The translations under genes and the position numbers were made by a program. The notes under the pieces are model-generated. The model did no database searches, had not been told where the DNA came from, and saw nothing but the letters and a program-made list of their open reading frames with translations. Below are positions 45,043 to 51,455 of a stretch of DNA of 64,000 bases, piece after piece (position 1 is the stretch's first letter; each line of letters starts with the position of its first letter). Source of the stretch: CAYGHE01 sp964349805 (lineage in GTDB: Bacteria > Patescibacteriota > Saccharimonadia > Saccharimonadales > Saccharimonadaceae). The DNA lies in contig CAYGHE010000001.1 in the NCBI GenBank assembly GCA_964349805.1, positions 31,409 through 95,408 on the forward strand. The letters run 5' to 3'.

Positions 45043-45120
45043 TGGTAGCGGGGGCAGGATTCGAACCTGCGACCTGATGGTTATGAGCCATCCGAGCTGA
45101 CCAGACTGCTCCACCCCGCG
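45043..45120 (-). tRNA. Initiator tRNA-fMet (CAT)
   Basis: The 5' end is CGCGGGG against CCCCGCT, leaving the C1-T72 pair open, the hallmark of an initiator. The anticodon loop CTCATAA is closed by GATGG/CCATC, so the usual three G-C pairs are reduced to two. The T stem is GCAGG/CCTGC and CCA is encoded. Confidence 0.92.
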
Positions 45121-45167
45121 ATACTAAAGTTTAATCATTACCTGGTCCGTACTTTGTCATAACCAGA

Positions 45168-45219
45168 GGTTATGAGCTATTGATGCGAATTGGAGCTGAC
45201 CAGACTGCTCCACCCCGCG
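45168..45219 (-). pseudogene. Decayed 5' half of a tRNA-fMet copy
   Basis: The 27 bp at 45193-45219 are identical to the acceptor and D-arm part of tRNA-fMet (45094-45120). GGTTATGAGC of its anticodon arm recurs at 45168-45177. The T arm and acceptor 3' strand are absent, so it cannot be a tRNA. Confidence 0.8.
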
Positions 45220-45291
45220 TCGAAGTGGTTAGATAAAACTAAACCTGTCGCTTATATTAACAGATTGAAGGGTCGCGCGCAAGCTACTAAG

Positions 45292-45738
45292 TTAATCTCC
45301 TAGACTGTTTTGGTTGCCCCCGAACAAGAAATTCATCCACTGATTGAAATTGCTTTTGCGTTCAGGTTCATAGACGACGCTCTCGCTAGCTGCCCTGTCA
45401 GATTCTATAACATCGAGCGAATTTGCCGGTAACATCAACGCGCGCTCACCTGGCATCGACAGCCCCAGTTTTTCGCGAGCCGCCAACTCTTGGTACTCGT
45501 CAGTTTGGTAATACCTCTGTTGCAAACGGGCGGTTTCGGTATCTAGCTGAGTAATTATCAGCTGCCGCTCTTTGTCATCAAGAGATTTTTGAAGTTTGTA
45601 GTTGCGCTCCATCATCTCTAGCGATCCCGACACCCAACCCGCCGCTATTACAAACGCCACCACGACGACGATGTTATTTAGCGTCAAGTATTTGTGGCGG
45701 ATGATGTAGAGTAGGCGACGAATGTTTATTTTTTGCAT
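45292..45738 (-). CDS. FtsB/DivIC-type septum formation initiator protein
   Basis: The 148-residue protein has a cytoplasmic N-terminus, one membrane helix (about 20-40) and a coiled coil with the LAAREKLGLSMPGE motif, typical of FtsB/DivIC. It would help assemble the divisome with FtsL and FtsQ. A TATAAT with a leader lies upstream. Confidence 0.85.
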   Translation of the reverse strand: MQKINIRRLLYIIRHKYLTLNNIVVVVAFVIAAGWVSGSLEMMERNYKLQKSLDDKERQLIITQLDTETARLQQRYYQTDEYQELAAREKLGLSMPGERALMLPANSLDVIESDRAASESVVYEPERKSNFNQWMNFLFGGNQNSLGD

Positions 45739-45780
45739 GGTTTTACCAGTCTTATTATAGCCTAGCAGATGGCAATAGGC

Positions 45781-45786
45781 TATAAT
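45781..45786 (+). promoter_or_regulatory. -10 box of the split tRNA
   Basis: TATAAT lies 11 nt before the first base of the intron-containing tRNA gene, so the primary transcript would start about 4-5 nt upstream of the mature 5' end. Confidence 0.6.
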
Positions 45787-45830
45787 AACCAGTGTCTGGG
45801 GGCGTAGCTCATCGGTTAGAGCAGGTGGCT

Positions 45831-46435
45831 TAAGAAGTTCATTCTAAATTATGTTGTGGATTGTGTAGCTCGGCATGGCAGTTATTGCAAATGAGAACGC
45901 ACTTAGCAAGCTCGTCATCAATTCTTGCTTGCTTACGATTCGATAAGGAACGTAGGTCAAGAGAGAAAGATTTGTCTTTCGGATTGATGTGATGAAAAGC
46001 TAGTGCTGACGAATTTTTGTTATAACCGCACATCGAACACCGACCTCCGAATTGCGCTACAAGAGAAGTTTTTCTTTTCAGTCCTCTAGCCTGCTGGGCT
46101 TTGTAAGATTGAAGGGAATTGTTCTTACACGTAGACGAACAGTACATTGACTGTTTACCGCGAAGAGGTTTGCCACACTTGATGCAAGTTATGACGATGT
46201 TCATAACCTAAGCATAACATGAATGACCTTACAGGGCTGTCTGGGAAGTAATTCTCAGATGATAATCTGTCAAATTCGGGGAAATCTTCGTTCACATAAA
46301 GTGAACTGATAATCCCGAGCCAAGTCCCGCAAGGGAAAGGTGTAGAGACTAGACGGCAGACATCCGCTATACAGCGGATGAAGGGATAGTCCAGCTCACA
46401 AAGTCGAAAGATGTTGCGAAAGCAATAGTGAGAAG
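45831..46435 (+). ncRNA. Group I self-splicing intron in the anticodon loop
   Basis: The insertion lies between U33 and C34 and ends in the required G (46435). Core helices can be traced: P3 GCTGTCT (46237-46243) with AGACGGC (46351-46357), a CCC-GCAA-GGG hairpin at 46326-46335, and P7 GACTA (about 46347) with TAGTC (46387). P8 is CATCCGC/GCGGATG (46361-46380) and P9 CTCAC/GTGAG (46395, 46428). The first 400 bp hold an HNH gene on the opposite strand. I could not place the internal guide sequence of P1. Confidence 0.85.
45839..46204 (-). CDS. HNH endonuclease inside the group I intron, antisense to it
   Basis: The 121-residue protein has two zinc-type Cys pairs (CIKCGKPL, then CSSTC) and an HNH core. 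The core reads CSMCGYNKNSSALAFHHINP, followed by CVLICNNCHAELHN. Such small HNH enzymes commonly act as homing endonucleases that spread introns. It runs opposite to the tRNA and ends 8 nt inside the 5' splice site, which is unusual because most intron nucleases are in sense. Expression would need its own promoter within the intron. Confidence 0.85.
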   Translation of the reverse strand: MNIVITCIKCGKPLRGKQSMYCSSTCKNNSLQSYKAQQARGLKRKTSLVAQFGGRCSMCGYNKNSSALAFHHINPKDKSFSLDLRSLSNRKQARIDDELAKCVLICNNCHAELHNPQHNLE

Positions 46436-48028
46436 CATAACCACTTGGTAGATGGTTCGATTCCATCCGCCCCCACCAGATTGGAATTCATACAATTCAA
46501 CTAATGACGCAAACGGCTCTTTTAGGAGGTAATGCGTCATTTTTTGATGGTCAAAATGGAGTTTCAAAAACAAATTACTGACGATGACGTCTTTTTGAAA
46601 CACATCTGCAGCTTTCAGCTTGCTCGCCAACTCTTTGATAGTATTTTTGAACTCATCTTTATCAATAGCCGGCAAGGAACTACGGTCAATGCTTCGTTGA
46701 TACTTTTCAATAAGCTGTCCTTGCTGCTGTACAAGCTCTACCGCCTCACTAATCTGATCATTGATCATTTGCCTCGCTTTGTCGTCTGCGATTATTGATA
46801 GACTCGGTGAAAGTTCAGCCACCTTCTTTTCATATCCAGCTTTCGTCACTCTTGCTCTATTAAGTTCACTCCGTAACCTTGATTTCTCGCTATCACTGTA
46901 AGATTTAATTTCCTTAAGATACTCATCATAAGCACTATCCGGTAAGTTAAGTAACTTTTCGCTAATCACCTTATCAATTTCACCAAATACTAATTTACCC
47001 CGAATACTTCTAGAACCTAAGGTTCTTTGACATTCTTTATTCAGACAACGGTAATTTAAGCGAGAAATACCATCTCTGCCTCTTGATCTACCAACTTGCA
47101 TCGGCTTTTCGGACTTGCAAACATCACAATAAACCATATAGCGAAGCGGTAGAAACGGCTTGCGACTTTTCTTAGTCGTACGCCTTCTCGTCCTACTTAA
47201 ATCTTGGACCGCAAAGAATAATTCGCGATCAATCATCGGCTCAAACGGAACTGGCGCAGATACTAAATCAACAGTTTGACCAGATTGATTTAACTCACCA
47301 AAGTAAAAGGTATCTTTAAAGAGATTGCTAAGTGTACTGTCGTTCATTGGGAAAATAACATGACCACCACGCTTCGCGATATGCTTTTGATAGCCTTGTG
47401 AGTTTATGTAATCGCAAATTTCCTGCTGATTTTTACCTTCGGACCGCATTTGCCAAGCTCTTTGAATTATTGTGAAATTATCGCCGTCTTTACGATAAAC
47501 ACCCTCACTATCACGGATATAACCGTGCTTTGGTGTACCGCCTGATTTGTAGTCACGTAAGTTCCCTCTCACGCCCCTCGTGACTTTACTAGATAAATCA
47601 TCGGAGTAATGTTTACTAAACACAAACAACATTCCCAAAAGCATTTTTCCATTAGCGTCATTTGAAAACTGATGTGAAACAAAACGAATATCTTTAATGA
47701 CATCCGTATCTAACATATGAATAATTTTGCCAGCTTCAACCATATTACGAGCTAGCCGGTCGGGATGCCAAGCAATAATGGCATCAAATTCCTTGAGCCT
47801 GATACGCTTTAGCATATTAGTAAACTCAGGGCGATTGTTTGGTTTTTTTGCCGACTTTTGTTCGGATATAACCGCGACAATATTTAGCCCTAGGCGTTGC
47901 GCTAGATCCCTACAATCTTTCTCCTGATCTTTAATGGACCTAATCTGACGACCATCGTCCTCAGTTGACTTGCGCAAGTACATAACATACCTAAGCGTTC
48001 TAAGATCAACTCCTTCATCCTCGTACAT
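46367..48028 (-). CDS. Large serine recombinase abutting the split tRNA
   Basis: The 553-residue protein has the resolvase domain (YLRKST, catalytic Ser near 21; later WHPDRLARN), a recombinase domain, and a zinc ribbon CDVCKS...CLNKEC. A long coiled coil (about 390-470) completes the large serine integrase plan. The last 35 or so codons lie antisense over tRNA exon 2 and the intron end, so the natural C-terminus was probably replaced when the element inserted. The start is an ATG 6 nt after TAGAAT. It is the likely integrase of the island that follows. Confidence 0.93.
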   Translation of the reverse strand: MYEDEGVDLRTLRYVMYLRKSTEDDGRQIRSIKDQEKDCRDLAQRLGLNIVAVISEQKSAKKPNNRPEFTNMLKRIRLKEFDAIIAWHPDRLARNMVEAGKIIHMLDTDVIKDIRFVSHQFSNDANGKMLLGMLFVFSKHYSDDLSSKVTRGVRGNLRDYKSGGTPKHGYIRDSEGVYRKDGDNFTIIQRAWQMRSEGKNQQEICDYINSQGYQKHIAKRGGHVIFPMNDSTLSNLFKDTFYFGELNQSGQTVDLVSAPVPFEPMIDRELFFAVQDLSRTRRRTTKKSRKPFLPLRYMVYCDVCKSEKPMQVGRSRGRDGISRLNYRCLNKECQRTLGSRSIRGKLVFGEIDKVISEKLLNLPDSAYDEYLKEIKSYSDSEKSRLRSELNRARVTKAGYEKKVAELSPSLSIIADDKARQMINDQISEAVELVQQQGQLIEKYQRSIDRSSLPAIDKDEFKNTIKELASKLKAADVFQKDVIVSNLFLKLHFDHQKMTHYLLKEPFASLVELYEFQSGGGGWNRTIYQVVMLLTIAFATSFDFVSWTIPSSAV

Positions 48029-48047
48029 ATAGACATTCTAGCATTAA

Positions 48048-48197
48048 CTACAAGATAATACGTCCGCCATTATTGTCTTCAATTGACTCTCCATTTAGTT
48101 TAGCTTCGGGTGACGATACGTCAATTTGCTGCAAAACTTCAATTAGTTTAATAATACTCCCAGCCGGGTTTATTTGACGTTGAGAAACAGTACTCAC
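48048..48197 (-). CDS. 49-residue protein upstream of the recombinase
   Basis: A GTG-started frame (48197 to TAG 48048) ends 19 bp before the recombinase start, with a GGGAG ribosome binding site about 9 nt upstream. It encodes an N-terminal helix-forming part and an acidic tail ending GGRIIL. It could be a recombination directionality or regulatory factor, but no motif shows this. Confidence 0.45.
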   Translation of the reverse strand: MSTVSQRQINPAGSIIKLIEVLQQIDVSSPEAKLNGESIEDNNGGRIIL

Positions 48198-48422
48198 GGT
48201 TGAACTCCCAAGTCACGAACATTGAATGTTCTATGACATCGTTAGTACGCAAGTAAGCCCGTTTTTTACCGAGTCCGTATCTCGTATTACTTACATTTCA
48301 TGTCTTGTGCGCTGCTCCGTTTTTTAAGTGGCTTCGTATCCACTAGTCAGCAACATGAAATACATAGATTGTTAATATGTATTCTAGTATCGCACCGTCT
48401 TAATACAGCCGTCAAGCCCTTG
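48198..48422. other. Intergenic region of the island with a palindrome
   Basis: No open frame was seen. GAACATT-g-AATGTTC (48217-48231) is a perfect inverted repeat just upstream of the small gene, suitable as a repressor or recombinase site. A second weak CATTTCATG/CATGAAAT pair lies at about 48295-48365. Confidence 0.4.
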
Positions 48423-48665
48423 CTATTTTCCTTGTTCGTCACGAATATTAGAGTTAACAAAACCTCGTTTTGCCATAGCTACGTCAAATGTTTTATCCAT
48501 AAAGAATAGATCTATCCAAGCACCGATTAGGAAAAAATTTAACGTGATAGTCCTAATAAAAATGCCTTTGGTCAGTCCTAGATAGAAACGATTAATTGGA
48601 ATGCCACAAAATAGGAAACACGCTCCAATTATAGTCAGCGTCTTGTATGTTTTACGATCTTTCAT
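48423..48665 (-). CDS. TM2-domain membrane protein
   Basis: The 80-residue protein has two membrane helices joined by a short turn with GIPINRFYLGLTKG, and ends the domain with GAWIDLFFM. This fits the TM2 fold. Function unknown. It follows the 139-residue gene by 12 bp on the same strand and shares its leader. Confidence 0.8.
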   Translation of the reverse strand: MKDRKTYKTLTIIGACFLFCGIPINRFYLGLTKGIFIRTITLNFFLIGAWIDLFFMDKTFDVAMAKRGFVNSNIRDEQGK

Positions 48666-48677
48666 AAATTAACCTTA

Positions 48678-49097
48678 TTAACTCTTTGGTGATAAGACTA
48701 TGGTTAGTTTCACGTTATCGCCGTCCTGTGCCAAATCGCCAACTACGTATGCATCAACCGATAGCTTATCGTCAGATTTATTTGGATCTAGTGACTCAAA
48801 AAGAACCGATGCCTTGCCGTTCATTTCGGTCAGTGCTTGTTTTTCAAATTCAGCATCAACCTTATAGCCTGTATTTTGCAGGTCTTTATAAACTACTAGT
48901 CCCTCTTTGTTTATGTAATCGTCTGCATTCAACTTCGGTAATGTGGCAGTGCTACTATTACTTGTTTCCTGCGAATTAGAATTACTAGCATTGTCGGTAT
49001 CATTCTTTGTTTGACTTAATGAGCCAATCGCTCCAAGAACGACAACTACTACAATTAACCAAAACCACCACTTTTTTAATATCTTTTTATCTTTCAT
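48678..49097 (-). CDS. Membrane-anchored extracellular protein behind a structured leader
   Basis: The 139-residue protein has a basic start, a membrane helix (about 9-28, KKWWFWLIVVVVVLGAIG), a Ser/Asn/Thr-rich linker and a small beta-rich domain (about 55-139) facing outside. No family was recognised. An AGGAGG ribosome binding site precedes the ATG by 8 nt, but lies within an 8-bp hairpin that could hide it. Confidence 0.75.
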   Translation of the reverse strand: MKDKKILKKWWFWLIVVVVVLGAIGSLSQTKNDTDNASNSNSQETSNSSTATLPKLNADDYINKEGLVVYKDLQNTGYKVDAEFEKQALTEMNGKASVLFESLDPNKSDDKLSVDAYVVGDLAQDGDNVKLTIVLSPKS

Positions 49098-49101
49098 GAT
49101 C

Positions 49102-49262
49102 TGGACCTCCTTTTACTTTATTATTAGCGAGGTCCAACAAAAAAGGACAACCCGCAGGTTGTCTAAAACCAGTACCAGCTTACGCTAAATACTTTTTATG
49201 CGAGTTGCCCATTTATAAGCGCAAACTCGCAATAATGCGATTGTTGATACTGGTTTTAGACA
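49102..49262 (-). ncRNA. Candidate cis-regulatory RNA (attenuator/riboswitch-like leader)
   Basis: On the minus strand, in transcript order, a 15-bp perfect stem (49248-49262 with 49160-49174) closes a domain with an internal GCGAGTT/AACTCGC hairpin. Then comes GACAACC-tgcg-GGTTGTC (49163-49146) followed by a T run, a classic intrinsic terminator. Next is an 8-bp hairpin (49129-49136 with 49102-49109) that contains the AGGAGG ribosome binding site of the following gene. The terminator shares 4 bases with the large stem. No known riboswitch class was recognised. Confidence 0.6.
49140..49163 (-). terminator. Intrinsic terminator inside the structured leader
   Basis: A 7-bp stem GACAACC/GGTTGTC with a 4-nt loop is followed by CCTTTTTTG on the minus strand. 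It lies between the large stem and the gene it precedes, so it would act as an attenuator. Confidence 0.75.
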
Positions 49263-49470
49263 TTTTTAATTATATAGTTTTTACCGGAGTAATGCCAGAT
49301 GCCACCTTTTTATATTTAACTAAATACATAAAAAAGTGCCAAAAAACACGCTGGTAAAGTTACCCCCAAATTTTCGGCATTTATACATGGGGAGTCCTAC
49401 AACAGAGGTAACGGCAACCCCCGCCCCCTCACTCATGTATTAATTCTCAATAATTCAATATAATACAGAT
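49263..49470. other. Intergenic region upstream of the 388-residue gene
   Basis: This AT-rich stretch of about 200 bp has no open frame. It must contain the promoter of the leftward leader. A TATAAT (49459-49464) serves the rightward gene. A C-rich run near 49420 shares CCGCCCCC with the tRNA 3' end but nothing longer. Confidence 0.4.
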
Positions 49471-50637
49471 ATGGACGACGCTATAAAACAAGCCGCAAAA
49501 GACATTACTATCATTCTAGAAGTCTACAATAATTGGTGGCACAAATTTGAACATGGAGAAGTATCGTATAGCCTGTATCACGATTTGACCGAGTTCGTAA
49601 ACGAGCGTATGGAGACTATTGATTCGTGCAGGGTACTACTAGAAAATGAACGGGTATCTGATGCTCTTGGACTTAACCGTGCATTACTAGAAAACTATTT
49701 ACTTTACATATTGATGTGCAGGGGCAAAAAATACTTCCGTATTCGCATACTCAAAAGAAGTGATAAATTAGACAAAATACTTGAGCAAGAACGCAAAAAA
49801 ATAGGCACAGACTCGCTTGTTGCAGTCGAGGAGCACCCTACACTCAAGCGACACCTAATGTACATCTTTGATGGCATAAAATCATCAAATGACAACAGTT
49901 TTATACCTTACCACTTTTTTAGCATAAAGGAGTTTGACCCAGAGAGTATGCGACTTGATGATGACAATTATTTCACATACTATGACTCCGATGACACGGT
50001 ACGTGCTAGGGATTTGCAGTACAAAAAGGAACAAAACTTTATGTATCGGCACTATATGTCTTACGATGGTCTGCTTAATTGTTTACACATAAACGAGATT
50101 GCAGACGAAGCAGCAATACATCGCATACAAGCTCACTACACATATCTTGGCAGGTTTTTGCACCCAACGCACGAAGCGTTTCGTAGCTTAAGGGAGCGTA
50201 GCAACTATCATTCAGAGCGCACCATAGTTGGGACTGAATATCCGTATGAGCGCAGCGCTGTTTTGATGGCATACGCATACACGATACACAATGCTATAGG
50301 CTACTTGGATGAGATCGCCAGTACCTTGGACAATGCACCAATTGAGAATTTTAAAAGTAGTGGTTCTGACGATGTGCACACGATCATAAATGAGATGAGA
50401 GAGCGGTACAGTTATTTTTGGTATATATTCAACGGACCACCAGACCACGCCAAATTTAACTATGTTATTCACCATCTCAGTGATGCCGAGTTTGAAGCTA
50501 TCGGCAAAGACTATCACAAAGTAGACCCCAGCGTAGTCACTTTCAATAAGAATATTTACGGTAGTTTTCAAGAAGCTATGGGCGGATGGAGTAATCGTAG
50601 AGTTGGCTCGTATACACCACCATATGTGCAGCAATAG
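49471..50637 (+). CDS. 388-residue protein of unknown function in the island
   Basis: TATAAT ends exactly 6 nt before the ATG. The protein is soluble and mostly helical. LGLNRALLENYLLYILMCRG near residue 70 and HYTYLGRFLHPTHEAF near 220 recall the helical DUF5677-type proteins often found in mobile islands. It converges on the HNH gene of the ATPase-HNH pair (14-bp gap). No catalytic motif was recognised. Confidence 0.75.
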   Translation: MDDAIKQAAKDITIILEVYNNWWHKFEHGEVSYSLYHDLTEFVNERMETIDSCRVLLENERVSDALGLNRALLENYLLYILMCRGKKYFRIRILKRSDKLDKILEQERKKIGTDSLVAVEEHPTLKRHLMYIFDGIKSSNDNSFIPYHFFSIKEFDPESMRLDDDNYFTYYDSDDTVRARDLQYKKEQNFMYRHYMSYDGLLNCLHINEIADEAAIHRIQAHYTYLGRFLHPTHEAFRSLRERSNYHSERTIVGTEYPYERSAVLMAYAYTIHNAIGYLDEIASTLDNAPIENFKSSGSDDVHTIINEMRERYSYFWYIFNGPPDHAKFNYVIHHLSDAEFEAIGKDYHKVDPSVVTFNKNIYGSFQEAMGGWSNRRVGSYTPPYVQQ

Positions 50638-50651
50638 CCCTATTTATCGGT

Positions 50652-51449
50652 CTACAATGGAACGGGAAATCGTATCATCAGTGATTTATTGAACATTAAT
50701 TCAACTTTTATAGTTGCCGTCTGGTCATATTTATATCGCGTAAGCCACGGCGTAATATCGGTACAATTATCTAACCCCAAGGCTTTTGTTTCTTTGTCGG
50801 CAGAATAATAGAACGCTACCAGCTCATTCTCAATCCCTGCATAAACCTGAGAGATATGCTTGCCACCTATATTCTTTAATGCAGCAACCGTGCCATAAAA
50901 GGCGCTGTTACCTAGATGTAAGCTCATATATAGGGCAAAGTCATCGGTATTTGGTTGGTAGTCTTTGTCTAATATAGCCTTTCTAATCTCTAGGTGTCGG
51001 TCAGTAAGTCCAGCGTGTTCAATAGTACAAAAGGATACCAGCATACGCTTAGCGATATTAAGCGGCTTAATATCTTTCAATACTATAGTTGCAATTTTTT
51101 TATCAAGGTATTCATCTATAGTCTGCCCCTTGGGGATTTCGGTTGACGAGGTTATCACATAGTGAATGCGTTTGTAAAATTCGGCGAAGTCTTTATCGTA
51201 TAAAATACCTGACAGTTCATTACACTCCTTGCATAAGGAATAGTCAGAAAGCCCATTTTGTTTAATTCTGCCACGCGGTTTATAATCGTTGCCATCCTCA
51301 TCTTTATGAAGTGTCTTTACTAGCTCATCGCCACTATACAATGTTATCTTTGCACCACCACCGGCTGCACGCGGTATATAGTGCTCTTGTGTAAGTTGCT
51401 TTTCCTCGCCACAAATCCTGCACTTTCCGTATATTTTTTTCTTACCCAT
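50652..51449 (-). CDS. HNH nuclease of a Septu-like pair
   Basis: The ATG at 51449 is preferred over an in-frame TTG 6 nt earlier; 265 residues. The N-terminus is a zinc/HNH module, CRICGEEKQLTQEHYIPRAA, with the second Cys pair in LCKECNELSG near residue 78. The rest is unrecognised. It directly follows the ATPase gene, as PtuB follows PtuA in Septu defence systems. The start of MGKKKIYGKCRICG suits a nucleic-acid-binding tail. Confidence 0.75.
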   Translation of the reverse strand: MGKKKIYGKCRICGEEKQLTQEHYIPRAAGGGAKITLYSGDELVKTLHKDEDGNDYKPRGRIKQNGLSDYSLCKECNELSGILYDKDFAEFYKRIHYVITSSTEIPKGQTIDEYLDKKIATIVLKDIKPLNIAKRMLVSFCTIEHAGLTDRHLEIRKAILDKDYQPNTDDFALYMSLHLGNSAFYGTVAALKNIGGKHISQVYAGIENELVAFYYSADKETKALGLDNCTDITPWLTRYKYDQTATIKVELMFNKSLMIRFPVPL

Positions 51450-51455
51450 ATCCAA

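Larger units (their letters stand above)
45798..46478 (+). tRNA. Intron-containing tRNA with anticodon CAT (tRNA-Ile2 or Met)
   Basis: Exon 1 (45798-45830) holds the acceptor GGGGGCG, the D arm GCTC/GAGC and the 5' anticodon stem GGTGG plus C32 U33. Exon 2 (46436-46478) holds CATAA, the 3' stem CCACT, T arm GATGG/CCATC, acceptor CGCCCCC and CCA. Joining them gives a perfect cloverleaf with loop CTCATAA, the same loop as both other CAT tRNAs here. The body resembles bacterial tRNA-Ile2, which would make it the TilS substrate, but this is an inference. The first bases of the intron could be misread as part of a Leu or Ile anticodon. Confidence 0.88.

Noticed and set aside
45168..45219. A second functional tRNA-fMet
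   Set aside because: The T arm and 3' acceptor strand are missing.
45798..45840. tRNA-Leu(TAA)-like or tRNA-Ile(TAT)-like reading of the 5' half
   Set aside because: CTTAAG looks like a Leu loop, but continuing downstream gives no 3' stem. Only splicing at 45830/46436 gives a 7-nt loop with paired stem and the required terminal G in the intron.
46155..46466. 103-codon minus-strand frame
   Set aside because: It covers the group I intron core and tRNA exon 2 on the opposite strand, in another frame from the recombinase; no ribosome binding site.
49160..49262. CRISPR repeat or tracrRNA-like sequence (contains GTTTTAGA)
   Set aside because: There are only two inverted copies, no direct repeats with spacers and no cas genes. 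A terminator and ribosome-binding-site hairpin fit a leader better.
49411..49440. Possible right attachment site sharing CCGCCCCC with the tRNA 3' end
   Set aside because: Eight C-rich bases are not enough, and recombinase cargo continues beyond it.
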